Shown: positions 35,606 through 45,089, counted from the stretch's first letter. The stretch is 64,000 nucleotides of DNA from Nocardiopsis sp. YSL2 (GCF_030555055.1 NZ_JAMOAO010000001.1:1426001-1490000), one strand, 5' to 3'. Numbers and translations: made by a program. The notes: generated by a model from the letters alone, not told the origin.

Positions 35606-36922
35606 ATGCCTGAGTCCTCGTCCTCGCAGCCCGTTGCTTCCACCGCCCCCGCCGAGGGGCACTGGCCCGCGCCCACCGCGGACGGCCCGGTGCGCGCCCG
35701 CCTGGCCCTGCCCGGTTCCAAGTCGGTGACCAACCGCGCGCTGATCCTGGCCGCCCTCTCCGACACGCCGTGCCTGGTCCGCCGCCCGCTGGCCAGCCGG
35801 GACAGCGAGCTGATGGTGGGCGCCCTGCGCGCCCTGGGTGTGGGGATCACGCCCGCGGGGCCGACCGGCGAGGACCTGTCCGTCACGCCCGCGCCGCTGC
35901 GCGGACCGGCGTCGGTGGACGTCGGCAACGCGGGCACGGTCATGCGGTTCGTGCCCCCTCTGGCCGCGCTGGCCGCCGGGGACGTGCACTTCGACGGCGA
36001 CCCGCGCGCCCGGGAGCGGCCGGTGGACGAGCTGCTCAACGCCCTGCGCGCGCTGGGCGCCGACATCGACGACGACGGCCGCGGCGCGCTGCCGCTGACG
36101 ATCCACGGCACCGGCACCGTCCCCGGGGGCGACGTCGTCCTGGACGCCTCGGGCTCCTCCCAGTTCGTGTCCGCGCTACTGCTCAGCGGAGCCCGGTTCG
36201 CCAAGGGCGTGCACGTGCGGCACGAGGGGCCGCCGGTGCCCTCGCGTCCGCACCTGGACATGACCGTGGAGATGCTGCGCGCCGCGGGTGTGGCGGTCAG
36301 CACGGGGGACGACTGGTGGCGGGTGGAGCCGGGCCCGGTACGGGCCTCGGCCATCACCGTGGAGCCGGACCTGTCCAACGCGGCACCGTTCCTGGCCGCC
36401 GCGCTGGTCACCGGGGGCGAGGTGACCGTCCAGGGCTGGCCGGAGCACACCACCCAGCCCGGCGACGAGCTCCGTTCGCTGTTCACGCGCATGGGCGGCG
36501 AGGTCTCGCGTTCGGGTGACGACCTGACCCTGCGCGGCACCGGGACCGTACTCGGCCTGACCGCCGACCTGCGCGAGGTCGGCGAGCTCACGCCCACCAT
36601 CGCCGCCGTGGCCGCGCTGGCCACCACCCCCTCGCGGCTGACCGGCATCGCCCACCTGCGACGCCACGAGACCGACCGCATCGCGGCCCTGGCCGCGGAG
36701 ATCAACCGTCTGGGGGGCGACGCGGAGGAGCTGCCGGACGGGCTGGTGATCCGCCCGCGTCCGCTGCACGGCGGGGTGTTCCACTCCTACGACGACCACC
36801 GGATGGCCACCTCTGGCGCGGTGATCGGGCTCGCGGTGCCCGGAGTGGAGGTGGAGAACATCGCCACCACGCGCAAGACCCTGCCCGACTTCCCGGGCCT
36901 GTGGGCGGAGGCCCTGGCATGA
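35606..36922 (+). CDS. aroA: 3-phosphoshikimate 1-carboxyvinyltransferase (EPSP synthase)
   Basis: A 438-residue enzyme of aromatic amino acid biosynthesis joining shikimate 3-phosphate and phosphoenolpyruvate. Family motifs are complete: [14 protein letters not shown] near the N-terminus, [30 protein letters not shown], and [18 protein letters not shown] 35606 follows GAGG. The last four bases overlap the start of rsgA (ATGA), so the two genes are translationally coupled, an arrangement that is conserved in actinobacteria. Confidence 0.96.
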   Translation: MPESSSSQPVASTAPAEGHWPAPTADGPVRARLALPGSKSVTNRALILAALSDTPCLVRRPLASRDSELMVGALRALGVGITPAGPTGEDLSVTPAPLRGPASVDVGNAGTVMRFVPPLAALAAGDVHFDGDPRARERPVDELLNALRALGADIDDDGRGALPLTIHGTGTVPGGDVVLDASGSSQFVSALLLSGARFAKGVHVRHEGPPVPSRPHLDMTVEMLRAAGVAVSTGDDWWRVEPGPVRASAITVEPDLSNAAPFLAAALVTGGEVTVQGWPEHTTQPGDELRSLFTRMGGEVSRSGDDLTLRGTGTVLGLTADLREVGELTPTIAAVAALATTPSRLTGIAHLRRHETDRIAALAAEINRLGGDAEELPDGLVIRPRPLHGGVFHSYDDHRMATSGAVIGLAVPGVEVENIATTRKTLPDFPGLWAEALA

Positions 36923-37935
36923 GCCGCACACGGGGCGGCGGACGCCATCTGGACGAGGACGACATCCGGGTGCGTGCCCGGGGCGGTTCCCGGCCCCGTA
37001 CCCGGAACCGGCCCAAGCACGAGAACGCGGTGGCCGGGCTGGTGACGAACGTGGACCGGGGCCGGTACCGGTGCCTGGTCGAGGGCGTGGCCGTGGTCGC
37101 CATGAAGGCCCGTGAGCTCGGCCGCGGTTCCATCGTGGTGGGCGACCGCGTGGACCTGGTCGGCGACCTGTCCGGTCGTCCCGACACCCTGGCCCGCGTG
37201 GTGCGGGTCCGCGAGCGGCGCTCGGTACTGCGCCGCACCGCCGACGACACCGACCCCGTCGAGCGCGTGATCGTCGCCAACGCCGACCAGATGGCGATCG
37301 TGTGCGCGCTGGCCGACCCCGAACCCCAGCCCCGGTTCGTGGACCGCTGCCTCGTCGCCGCCTACGACGCGGGTCTGGATCCGCTGCTGTGCCTGACCAA
37401 GGCCGACCTGGCCGCACCGGACGACCTCGTCCGCGTCTACGAGCCGCTGGGGGTGCCCTTCGAGGTCCTCAGTCCGGACGGTGAACCCGAGGGTCTGCGC
37501 GCCCGTCTGGCGGGCCGCACGTCGGTGTTCGTCGGATCGTCCGGCGTGGGCAAGTCCACTCTCGTGAACCGGCTGATCCCGGGCACCGACCGTGCCGTCG
37601 GCCACGTCAACGCGGTCACCGGACGCGGCCGCCACACCTCGACCTCGGCCGTGGCACTGCCCTTCGAGGGCGGCTGGCTCATCGACACCCCGGGCGTGCG
37701 CAGCTTCGGCCTGGCGCACATCGACCCGGAGGACTTCGTCGCGGGCTTTCCCGACATCGCCGACGTCGCCGCGGACTGCCCGCCGGGCTGCGCCCACCAG
37801 GAGGACGAGCCCGACTGCGCCATCGGGGCGGCGCTGGAGCAGGGCCGCCTGGACACGGACCGCGTCGCCTCGCTGCGCCGGCTCCTCGCCAGCCGTGAGG
37901 GCGACCTGGACGACCAGCCCCAGGAGCGGTCCTAG
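36919..37935 (+). CDS. rsgA: Ribosome small-subunit-dependent GTPase A
   Basis: A 338-residue, circularly permuted GTPase. After an OB-fold domain (about 40-110), the order is G4 LTKADL, then G1 [14 protein letters not shown], then G3 [13 protein letters not shown]-terminal zinc knuckle has [14 protein letters not shown]. It binds the 30S subunit to check late maturation. The start overlaps aroA by four bases. The N-terminal 25 residues are Arg/Gly-rich. Its stop codon TAG overlaps the stop codon of a gene remnant on the other strand. Confidence 0.95.
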   Translation: MSRTRGGGRHLDEDDIRVRARGGSRPRTRNRPKHENAVAGLVTNVDRGRYRCLVEGVAVVAMKARELGRGSIVVGDRVDLVGDLSGRPDTLARVVRVRERRSVLRRTADDTDPVERVIVANADQMAIVCALADPEPQPRFVDRCLVAAYDAGLDPLLCLTKADLAAPDDLVRVYEPLGVPFEVLSPDGEPEGLRARLAGRTSVFVGSSGVGKSTLVNRLIPGTDRAVGHVNAVTGRGRHTSTSAVALPFEGGWLIDTPGVRSFGLAHIDPEDFVAGFPDIADVAADCPPGCAHQEDEPDCAIGAALEQGRLDTDRVASLRRLLASREGDLDDQPQERS

Positions 37936-38078
37936 GACCCGGGGGCCTCATCGATCACGTGGACCCGGCCCCAGTCGCCGAGGCTCTCCAGGGCCTTGTT
38001 GAGGGAGGCCCCGCGCGGTGTGAGCGAGTACTCCACCCGCGGGGGCACCTCCGCGAAGTCCTCGCGGAGCGCTGAGGC
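37932..38078 (-). pseudogene. HxlR-type regulator remnant (C-terminal fragment)
   Basis: Translation of the minus strand directly after the DUF2087 stop gives about 48 residues containing EVPPRVEYSLTPRG, ASLNKALESLGDWGR, then a stop at 37932. The first motif is typical of the HxlR/MarR-like winged-helix C-terminus. No N-terminal half, start codon or ribosome binding site remains, and the fragment is in frame with, but downstream of, the TGA of DUF2087. It looks like a deletion remnant joined to the neighbouring gene. Confidence 0.8.
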
Positions 38079-38348
38079 TCAGAGGTCGACGGTGCCGCCG
38101 CAGCGCCAGTAGCGGGTGCGGTCGTGTTCCAGGAAGCCCTCGTCGAGCAGCCCGCGGCGCAGGACCGCCAGGTCGGAGCTGAACCGCGACAGGACCCGGT
38201 TCAGCTCCGGCTCGGTGTAGCGGACGCCGGGGTCCAGGGCGCGGGCGACGTGGTCGAGGACGACGAGGCGGTCGGAGCGCCGGACCGGGATCTGCGTGAT
38301 CCGCCCCTCCGGCAGGTACGCGCGCACCACGCGCTCGTGTTCGTCCAC
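38079..38348 (-). CDS. DUF2087 domain protein
   Basis: An 89-residue protein. The domain is recognised from RVVRAYLPEGRITQIPVRRSDRLVVLDHV, then the basic and Leu-rich helix VLSRFSSDLAVLRRGLLDEGFLEH and a final YWR. In other bacteria the domain often follows a winged-helix regulator, which makes the nearby HxlR-like remnant notable. It probably is a small winged-helix-like regulatory domain. The stop is followed in frame by the remnant, so the two may once have been one protein. Confidence 0.85.
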   Translation of the reverse strand: MDEHERVVRAYLPEGRITQIPVRRSDRLVVLDHVARALDPGVRYTEPELNRVLSRFSSDLAVLRRGLLDEGFLEHDRTRYWRCGGTVDL

Positions 38349-38363
38349 CGCGTCCTCCTCTCG

Positions 38364-38933
38364 TCAGCCGGTGCGCAGCATCCCGTGCACCACGGTCTCG
38401 ACCCGTTGCGCGGCCTGGTCCGGGTCGATGGGCTGCAGCGCGTAGGAGACGGTGAGGCGCACCGAGACGTCGGCGACCGCGTCGGCGACCTGGGCGTCCA
38501 CCCCGGGGCAGCGTTCCTCCAGCATCACGGCGATGCGCTCGCCGACCACGTCGATCAGCGGCGCGGACCTGGTGGTGAGCACGGGCAGCAGGTCGCGGTC
38601 GCCGGTGACGACCGCGTGCAGCAGGGGGTTGTCACGGGCGGCCAGGAGGATGAGGCGGGTGGACCGGCTGACGGCGTGCGCCGGGTCGGCCCCCTCGGCG
38701 GCGAGCAGGCCGACGACGTCGTCCAGGAGCGCGTTGACCTCGCGCACCACGATCGCCTGGAGGAGGCCCTCCTTGCTGCCGAACACGTTGTAGAGGGTCT
38801 GCCTGGACACCTGGGCGGCCGACGCGATGTCGGCCATCCGCCGCTCGGCCCAGGCCCCGGCGACGACCTCGGCGTAGGCGGCGTCCATCAGCCGTTCCCG
38901 GGCCGTCCCGCGGTTCGCGCTCACCGTCTCCAT
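38364..38933 (-). CDS. TetR family transcriptional regulator
   Basis: A 189-residue regulator. The N-terminal helix-turn-helix (about 10-55: RERLMDAAYAEVV, AAQVSRQTLYNVFGSKEGLL) is standard, with a divergent ligand domain behind. The ligand is unknown. ATG 38933 gives the usual short lead before the domain; an upstream extension to 38996 is not supported. It lies 15 bases upstream of the DUF2087 gene and divergently from hisN, so it may control either. Confidence 0.91.
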   Translation of the reverse strand: METVSANRGTARERLMDAAYAEVVAGAWAERRMADIASAAQVSRQTLYNVFGSKEGLLQAIVVREVNALLDDVVGLLAAEGADPAHAVSRSTRLILLAARDNPLLHAVVTGDRDLLPVLTTRSAPLIDVVGERIAVMLEERCPGVDAQVADAVADVSVRLTVSYALQPIDPDQAAQRVETVVHGMLRTG

Positions 38934-39059
38934 GCCCCCATCCTCCCATCCTGGACGATGTCCGGATTCGTGTGCGCAGCGTCCTCGGGAACTCACATTC
39001 TGATCACGGGAGGCGCCGCTTTGGCCATGTTCGTGCCCGGGACGGTACCGTTACCGGCC

Positions 39060-39866
39060 ATGGCCTCCTTTGACGATGATCTGCGGCTGGCACACGTGCT
39101 CGCCGACGCTGCCGACGACATCGCGATCAAGCGCTTCCGCGCGCTGGATCTGGTGGTCGACACCAAGCCCGACCTGACCCCGGTGACCGAGGCCGACCGG
39201 CTGGTCGAGGAGACGCTGCGGGGCGTACTCTCCCGCGCCCGCCCGCGGGACGCGGTCATCGGCGAGGAGTACGGCCGCACCGGCAACAGCAACCGGGTGT
39301 GGGTCATCGATCCCATCGACGGCACCAAGAACTACGTGCGCGGCGTCCCGGTATGGGCCACGCTGATCGCCCTGCTGGAGGGCGACCGCCCGGTCGTGGG
39401 CGTGGTGTCCGCGCCCGCCCTGCACCGCCGGTGGTGGGCGTCCCAGGGCGGCGGCGCCTGGCAGGGCCGCAGCCTGTCCAAGGCCTCGCGCTGCCAGGTG
39501 TCGAAGGTGTCCACGCTCTCGGACGCCTCGCTGAGCTACTCGTCGCTGACGGGCTGGGAGGACCAGGGCAGGCTGGACTCGTTCCTGGGCCTGACCCGTT
39601 CGGTGTGGCGCACCCGCGCCTACGGCGACTTCTGGTCGCACGTGATGGTCGCGGAAGGGGTCGTGGACATCTCGGCCGAGCCGGAGCTGTCGCTGTGGGA
39701 CGCCGCGCCGCTGCCGATCATCCTGGAGGAGGCCGGCGGCCGGGCCACCAACCTGCGCGGCGAGGGCTTCGAGGACGGCGGCCCGCTGGTGTGCAGCAAC
39801 GGCTCCCTGCACGACCAGGCGCTGACCTGGCTGAACGGTGGACCGACGCCCTTGCGCCGGGCCTGA
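39060..39866 (+). CDS. hisN: Histidinol-phosphatase, inositol monophosphatase-like
   Basis: A 268-residue phosphatase of the IMPase fold. The metal sites are intact: GEEYG, DPIDGTKNYVRGVPVWAT, and LWDAAPLPIILEEAGG. The short spacing and the residues around the second motif match the actinobacterial HisN that dephosphorylates histidinol phosphate. The frame is open far upstream (to 38124) in the DNA of the TetR gene on the other strand, but similarity starts at ATG 39060. No other his gene is nearby, so assignment rests on the family alone. Confidence 0.9.
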   Translation: MASFDDDLRLAHVLADAADDIAIKRFRALDLVVDTKPDLTPVTEADRLVEETLRGVLSRARPRDAVIGEEYGRTGNSNRVWVIDPIDGTKNYVRGVPVWATLIALLEGDRPVVGVVSAPALHRRWWASQGGGAWQGRSLSKASRCQVSKVSTLSDASLSYSSLTGWEDQGRLDSFLGLTRSVWRTRAYGDFWSHVMVAEGVVDISAEPELSLWDAAPLPIILEEAGGRATNLRGEGFEDGGPLVCSNGSLHDQALTWLNGGPTPLRRA

Positions 39867-39870
39867 GCGG

Positions 39871-41118
39871 TCAGCCGCCGAAGGCCGCGAGCACACGTTC
39901 CGGTGTGAGGCCGTAGCGGTCGTTGGAGTACCTGTGCGGTGAGGGGCGGCGGTCCCGCCGGGTGTAGTCGGTGGTCCGCCGACGGCTGAGGTCGTCGAAC
40001 TCCTCCCCCAGGCCCGTCCACACCCGTTCGGCGACCCCGACCGGGTCCGCGGTCAGCTCGTCGTAGGGCAGGTCGACGAAGGTCCCGGGCGCGCTCTCCG
40101 CACGGACCCGCTCGGCCCGCGCCATGCTCCGCGCCCAGATCTCCAGCCACTCCTCACCGATCCAGTGCGGGTCGACCCGGCTCAGGTGCAGTGCCATACC
40201 CGCCTCCACCAGGCTCCCCCACGACGCCGTCGCACGGACCGGGTCGCGGTCGGTGAGCACGACGGTGGCGTCGGGGAAGACCTTGAGCAGCGCGTCCAGG
40301 CTGCCCAGGTGCAGCGGCGACTTGAGCACCCACCGGGGGGCGGCGGCCCGTGCCGACGCGGAGCGTCCCGCGGCGGCCGCGCTCGCCTGCATCGCCTGCA
40401 GTACGGCCTTGAGGAACGCGTAGTCCGGGGCGGTGTCCCGATCCTCCAGCCAGGCGCGGTACTCGGGGACGGGGATGCGCACGTGGTGGGCCATGCTGTG
40501 CGGCAGCAGGAACACGCACTCCTCTGGTTCGAGCGGGTGCATGGGATGGATCGACTGCCAGCGCGGCGCCATGGCGTCCAGGAAGCGGATCGCCGACCTC
40601 GCGGAGGCGAGCCTCTCGCGCGTGCCGAGCACGCGCTCGCCCTCCCGGCCGCTGGGCGGGACGGGGTTGAGCAGCTCCCACAGCGCGGGCGCGCGGGTGT
40701 GGGCGTGCTGGGCGAGCAGTCCGTGCGCGAAGGTCGTGCCGGTCCTGGGCAGGCCGGTGATGAAGACCGGGCGGTCCACGACCTGGTCGGCGACCTCGGG
40801 CCGGGCGTCGAACAGGTGCAGCAGGCGCAGACGCGTCTCCAGCCGCCGCTCCACCTCGTTCTGGACGGACAGGCGGCCGAGGGAGGTGATCCCGGGCGCG
40901 CTCAGCCAGGCATCGCTCAGGAAGCGCATCTCGGACCGGAACTCCCGGTCCGCCGGCCAGGGCAGTCCGCTGCGGTGGGCCGCCGCGCGCTCGGCGGCCT
41001 CGAACGCGCGCGCGGGGTCTCGGAAGCGGGATCTCGTCGCGGGTGCCAACAGGGTGTTGACCGGAGCGACCCACCAGGCCGGGCGTGCGTTCACGAAAAA
41101 CCCTTCGTTGACGGACAT
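39871..41118 (-). CDS. Sulfotransferase family protein
   Basis: A 415-residue protein. The PAPS-binding loop is FITGLPRTGTTFAHGLL (about residue 120-136) and the 3'-phosphate site is VVLTDRDPVRATASW. The rest has the helical insertion typical of the bacterial sulfotransferase_3 group. It would transfer sulfate from PAPS to a small molecule or glycolipid; the acceptor cannot be read from the sequence. ATG 41118 is the first start that keeps the basic N-terminus NARPAWW. Convergent with hisN, with four bases between the stops. Confidence 0.9.
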   Translation of the reverse strand: MSVNEGFFVNARPAWWVAPVNTLLAPATRSRFRDPARAFEAAERAAAHRSGLPWPADREFRSEMRFLSDAWLSAPGITSLGRLSVQNEVERRLETRLRLLHLFDARPEVADQVVDRPVFITGLPRTGTTFAHGLLAQHAHTRAPALWELLNPVPPSGREGERVLGTRERLASARSAIRFLDAMAPRWQSIHPMHPLEPEECVFLLPHSMAHHVRIPVPEYRAWLEDRDTAPDYAFLKAVLQAMQASAAAAGRSASARAAAPRWVLKSPLHLGSLDALLKVFPDATVVLTDRDPVRATASWGSLVEAGMALHLSRVDPHWIGEEWLEIWARSMARAERVRAESAPGTFVDLPYDELTADPVGVAERVWTGLGEEFDDLSRRRTTDYTRRDRRPSPHRYSNDRYGLTPERVLAAFGG

Positions 41119-41247
41119 CCGGCGCCAACGTACCGGAATCCGACACCGCGGAACAGGCGGAGGGGCGGCGCCTGTGGACCACCGCACCACCACCCGGCCA
41201 ACACGTTCCGCATGTGGATCATCACTCAAAGTAGTAATGTGGAGTCC

Positions 41248-41766
41248 GTGCTGACACCGACTCCCCTTCGAGCCGTGCTCTGCGGCGCCCTCGTGCTGCT
41301 GGTCGGCGGCTGCGCCACCGGCCACGGCCACACGCCCGAGGAGCTGAGCGAGATGATCGCCGACACCGTGCGGGCCACCACCGGATCTCCCGCCCTCGGG
41401 GTACCCGACACCGCCTTCGACCCGGCCAGGTTCCTGTGCGATCCCGCCGTGGACTCCCCCGCGGCCGGCAGTTGGCGCACCGAGGCCCCGCGCGGGGAGG
41501 CCGACCCGGACGATGCGGTCGAACTCGGGCTGCTGCCGGGCTCGGACGCCGGGACGCGTCCCGAGGCCGGCACCGTGGCCGCCACCGTCGTCGGGCCCGA
41601 CGGCGGTTCCGCCACCGCCGAGGCCGACCTCGTCGCCGACGAGTGGACCCGCCTCGCCTACCCGGACGACTTCGGCGCCGACTCCGCCCCGGGCGTGCAC
41701 ACGGTCGTGTGGACCGACGCAGAGACCGGCACGCCGCTGGCCTGCGACGGCTTCACCCTCCCGTGA
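41248..41766 (+). CDS. Putative lipoprotein of unknown function
   Basis: A 172-residue protein. It has a signal peptide with a lipobox (LVGGC, Cys near residue 22), then an Ala/Asp/Glu/Thr-rich chain with no known domain; two more cysteines are in the mature part. GTG 41248 with GGAG close before it is the likely start; an ATG at 41215 in frame is also possible. It is separated by 148 bases from the ABC exporter genes, including a CCGGCGCC/GGCGCCGG stem at 41869-41889. A functional tie to the exporter is not shown. Confidence 0.68.
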   Translation: MLTPTPLRAVLCGALVLLVGGCATGHGHTPEELSEMIADTVRATTGSPALGVPDTAFDPARFLCDPAVDSPAAGSWRTEAPRGEADPDDAVELGLLPGSDAGTRPEAGTVAATVVGPDGGSATAEADLVADEWTRLAYPDDFGADSAPGVHTVVWTDAETGTPLACDGFTLP

Positions 41767-41914
41767 TCACACGAAAAGCGGCGCAAGAAAACCCTTCCTC
41801 CGGGTGAACCGGAACCACGTCCCCCGGCGATGGAACTGATGAAACCCCGCCTCTGGCGGGACGTCCGGCGCCGCCTCTCGGCGCCGGTTCTCAGACATCA
41901 CGGGAAGGGGCCGA

Positions 41915-43126
41915 ATGCTGCGCTCCCTCACAGCCGGGATCGTGCTGGCCTTCGCCGGAACACGCGCCAACGTCGCCCGCACCATCCTGTCCTGCGCGGG
42001 CATCGTCGTCGGTGTCGGCGCACTGGTCCTGGTGGTCACCGCCGGGGACTTCGGCCAGCGGTTCGCGGTCGCCTACGGGGAGGCCAACGTCGGACTCCCC
42101 GCCACACTCCACGTGAGCGTGTGGTCGCCGATCAACGACCGGGAGGCCTTCGAGGAGGACCTGCGCCGCGCGGGCGGCCAGGACGTCTCCCTCCACCAGT
42201 GGCCCGCCCAGCCCCCGGTCATCCGCTCCGGCGACACCGTCCTGCCGGACGTGGAGTTCCTCGGCGTGGACGTCGCGATGGGCGACATCCGGCGGATGAC
42301 CATGACGGAGGGCCGCTGGTTCACCGACGCCGACACCGAGTCCCTCGCCCCGGTCCTCGTCGTCAACGAGGAGCTGGCCGACGCGCTGGGCGACGTCACC
42401 GAGGTGCAGATCGGCACCGGGCAGTGGCTGGACGCGCGCGTGGTCGGTGTCGTGGAGAGCACCGTCCTGGACTTCTCCTGGCGGAGCGCGTACCTGCTGC
42501 GCTCCCCCGCCACCGAGGGCATGCTCTTCAGTTCCTCGGACACCGAGACGATGTACCAGGTACGCATCGATCCGGAGGACCCCGCCGCCCAGGACCCCAC
42601 GGGCATGGAGTTCACCGAGCGGATGGCCTCGGCCTCCTGGCGCTGGAGCACCGACGACCAGGCGTCCGTGGACGCCTGGCGCATGGACGAGACGGAGATG
42701 CTGCAGAGCGCCGTGCGCTACCTGTCCTGGGGGCTGGCGGGCATCGCCGTCATCACCCTCACCACCGGCCTGCTCGGCGTCCTGAACGTCGGGCTCGTCA
42801 CCGTGCGCGAACGCCGCCGCGAACTCGCCACCTACCGCGCCCTGGGCGCCGGCCGCCTCACCCTGTTCGTGGCCGTGGTCATGGAGTCGGTCGTGGTGTC
42901 GCTGGTGGCCGGCGTCATCGCGGTCCTGGGCTGCTGGGCCCTGGTCCTGCTGGCCGGACGGGTCGTGGAGGGCCTGGTGTCGCTGCCGGCCGGGGTCACG
43001 CTGGGCATGCCGGCGTCGGCCGTCCTCGTCGGGCTCGGCAGCGCGGCGTGCGTCGGAATGCTGGCCGGGATCATCCCCGCGATACGGGCGCTGCGCGCCT
43101 CCGTCGTCGCCGGGCTGCGGGAATAG
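41915..43126 (+). CDS. ABC transporter permease, MacB/FtsX family
   Basis: A 403-residue protein. One hydrophobic helix lies near the N-terminus (about 20-45), followed by a large MacB-like periplasmic domain, then three helices at the C-terminus (about 265-400), which includes RERRRELATYRALGA, a typical FtsX motif. It is probably the permease of a mechanotransmission-type exporter or a lipoprotein-handling system. The start ATG 41915 is 9 bases after GAAGGGG. The adaptor gene follows after eight bases. Confidence 0.92.
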   Translation: MLRSLTAGIVLAFAGTRANVARTILSCAGIVVGVGALVLVVTAGDFGQRFAVAYGEANVGLPATLHVSVWSPINDREAFEEDLRRAGGQDVSLHQWPAQPPVIRSGDTVLPDVEFLGVDVAMGDIRRMTMTEGRWFTDADTESLAPVLVVNEELADALGDVTEVQIGTGQWLDARVVGVVESTVLDFSWRSAYLLRSPATEGMLFSSSDTETMYQVRIDPEDPAAQDPTGMEFTERMASASWRWSTDDQASVDAWRMDETEMLQSAVRYLSWGLAGIAVITLTTGLLGVLNVGLVTVRERRRELATYRALGAGRLTLFVAVVMESVVVSLVAGVIAVLGCWALVLLAGRVVEGLVSLPAGVTLGMPASAVLVGLGSAACVGMLAGIIPAIRALRASVVAGLRE

Positions 43127-43134
43127 GAGAACGT

Positions 43135-44175
43135 GTGAAGAAGTGGATCATCACCGGAGTGGCGCTGGTCGCCCTCGCTGGAATCGTCGCCGCCGGATTC
43201 TTCCTGTTGCCGCGCCTGCTCGGCGGCGTCCCGGGCGGGGACATGGACGTCGATCAGGGCGCCCTCGACGTGGGCGGTGTCCCCGTCGAGGTGGAGATGG
43301 GCTCCGTCGACTCCCTCATGGTGCTGGACGCCACCGTGCGCGCCGAGCCGGGCGAGGACGTCGTGGCCCGCAACGGGGGCACGGTCACCCGCGTGTGGGT
43401 GAGCGACGGCTCCCTCGTGGACAGCGGCGCCCCGGTCCTCAACGTGGCGGTGCCGGACGCGGCCGCCGGAGGCGGTGAGGACGGTGAGGGGTCCGGCACG
43501 CGCGAGGTCAGCCTCTACGCACCGGCGGAGGGCCGGGTGTCCGGGCTGGAGGACCTGCGGGTCGGCGACGTCCTGGAGCCCGGAGCGGTGGCGGCCAACG
43601 TCGCCCCGGACGAGTTCCTGGCCGTGGCCTCGGTGCCGGCCAACGACCTCTACCGCTTCTACGAGGACCCGCACGACATCATGCTCGAGATCACCGAGGG
43701 GCCGCCCGCGGCGGAGTGCGAGTTCCTGTCCCTGGGCGCCGCGGAGGGCGGCGCGAGCGGCGGCGAGGGCGCGGGTGCGGGCGAGGAGGGCGGTGGCGGC
43801 GGTGGCGGCTCCACCGAGCTGTCCTGCCGCGTCCCCTCGGACCTGCGGGTCTTCGAGGGCGTCACCGGCAAGATGTCGATCGCCACCGGCGGCGCGGAGA
43901 ACGTCCTGGTCATTCCGGTGACCGCGGTGCGCGGCACGAGCGAGAGCGGCGAGGTGATCGTGGTCGCCTCCGACGGCGGCGAGGAGGTCCGGGAGGTCGA
44001 ACTGGGCGTCTCCGACGGCAGCTCGGTCGAGGTCGTCTCCGGGCTGAGCGTGGGCGACCAGGTGCTCGACCCGATCCCGCTCGACCCCCGCTTCGACGTG
44101 CCCGGCGCGGTGGCGCCCGGGGACGAGTCCGTGGAGGAGGAGTTCATGGAACTCGAAGGCGAGGTGGTGGAGTAG
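43135..44175 (+). CDS. HlyD/MacA-like adaptor protein of the ABC set
   Basis: A 346-residue protein with one N-terminal anchor helix. A lipoyl/biotin-type half (GEDVVARNGGTVTRVWVSDGS) and a C-terminal beta domain (VIPVTAVRGTSESGEVIVV) match membrane-fusion adaptors. A Gly/Glu-rich insertion (about 210-225, with runs of Gly) is a flexible addition. GTG 43135 has GGAGA five bases upstream. The stop TAG shares one base with the ATPase GTG start, so translation is coupled. Confidence 0.87.
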   Translation: MKKWIITGVALVALAGIVAAGFFLLPRLLGGVPGGDMDVDQGALDVGGVPVEVEMGSVDSLMVLDATVRAEPGEDVVARNGGTVTRVWVSDGSLVDSGAPVLNVAVPDAAAGGGEDGEGSGTREVSLYAPAEGRVSGLEDLRVGDVLEPGAVAANVAPDEFLAVASVPANDLYRFYEDPHDIMLEITEGPPAAECEFLSLGAAEGGASGGEGAGAGEEGGGGGGGSTELSCRVPSDLRVFEGVTGKMSIATGGAENVLVIPVTAVRGTSESGEVIVVASDGGEEVREVELGVSDGSSVEVVSGLSVGDQVLDPIPLDPRFDVPGAVAPGDESVEEEFMELEGEVVE

Positions 44176-44894
44176 TGGCCGCCCCCGTCGGGGTCCCCGC
44201 CCCCGTGCCCGCGCCGCCGGGACGCGAGCCGCTGCTGCGGGTGGAGCACCTCACCCGGCACTTCACGGTGTCCGGAGCACGGATCGACGTCCTGCACGAC
44301 TGCACGTTCCAGGTGGCGCGCGGCGAGGTCGTGGCCATCGTCGGCCAGTCCGGTTCCGGCAAGTCCACCCTGCTGAACCTGCTCGGGCTGCTCGACCGGC
44401 CCAGCGGCGGTACCTACGTGTTCGACGGCGTGGACACCACCCGGCTGGGCGAGGGGCGCCGCTCCCGGCTCAGGGGCGAGGGCGTCGGGTTCGTGTTCCA
44501 GCAGTTCCACCTGTTGGAGCGGCGCACGGCGCTCGCGAACGTGTGCGTGCCCATGGTGCTGGCCGGTGTGCCCCTGCTGACCCGCCGCTCCCGCGCGCGC
44601 TCTCTGCTGGAGGCCGTGGGGCTGGGGCACCGGCTGCACTCGCAGCCGCACCAGCTCTCCGGCGGTGAGCAGCAGCGTGTGGCGTTGGCGCGTGCCCTGA
44701 GCCGCGAGCCCGCGCTCATCCTCGCCGACGAGCCCACGGGCGCTCTGGACGCCGCCAGCAGCACGATGATCATGGACCAGCTCCTGGAGCAGGCCCGCAT
44801 GCGCGACGCGGCGGTCGTCGTGGTGACCCACGACCCCAAGGTCGCCGAACGGGCCGACCACGTCGTGGAACTGGTCGAGGGCCGCACCCTCTGA
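44175..44894 (+). CDS. ABC transporter ATP-binding protein, MacB type
   Basis: A 239-residue ATPase. The Walker A is GQSGSGKSTLLNLLG, the Q-loop FVFQQFHLLE, the signature LSGGEQQRVALARAL and the Walker B ALILADEPTGALD, with the H-loop VVVVTHDP. This is the LolD/MacB subfamily that works with FtsX-like permeases. With the two preceding genes it makes a three-gene export set. GTG 44175 overlaps the adaptor stop by one base; the first 20 residues are Pro/Ala-rich. Confidence 0.94.
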   Translation: MAAPVGVPAPVPAPPGREPLLRVEHLTRHFTVSGARIDVLHDCTFQVARGEVVAIVGQSGSGKSTLLNLLGLLDRPSGGTYVFDGVDTTRLGEGRRSRLRGEGVGFVFQQFHLLERRTALANVCVPMVLAGVPLLTRRSRARSLLEAVGLGHRLHSQPHQLSGGEQQRVALARALSREPALILADEPTGALDAASSTMIMDQLLEQARMRDAAVVVVTHDPKVAERADHVVELVEGRTL

Positions 44895-44966
44895 TCGCGG
44901 GGCGGGCCGGGAACACCCGGTCCGCCCTTGTCCGCCATTCACCGATCGGAAATGGCGCACAACGAA

Positions 44967-44998
44967 AAACACCGGGTGGATTTCTCCACCCGGTGTTT
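44967..44998 (-). terminator. Intrinsic terminator for the first fMet tRNA (bidirectional)
   Basis: Perfect 14-base stem with a four-base loop (GAAA on the minus strand), three bases after the tRNA 3' end. The minus strand continues with a run of T, so it ends the tRNA transcript. It also lies 72 bases after the ABC ATPase stop and can serve that gene. Confidence 0.92.
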
Positions 44999-45001
44999 CC
45001 T

Positions 45002-45078
45002 TGGTAGCGGGGACAGGATTTGAACCTGCGACCTCTGGGTTATGAGCCCAGCGAGCTACCGAACTGCTCCACCCCGCG
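45002..45078 (-). tRNA. Initiator tRNA-Met (CAT), copy 1, CCA encoded
   Basis: A 77-base cloverleaf with 5' CGCGGGG and an unpaired first base (C1 against U72), the anticodon loop CTCATAA in a stem ending in GGG/CCC, and TTCAAAT in the T loop. These are initiator marks. The CCA end is encoded. A strong promoter and a terminator flank it. Confidence 0.97.
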
Positions 45079-45089
45079 TCGTGATCCCT

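Noticed and set aside
35516-36106. N-terminal extension of the cysteine desulfurase frame
   Set aside because: It lies opposite the aroA coding sequence and the normal YLDHAATT start is at 35515.
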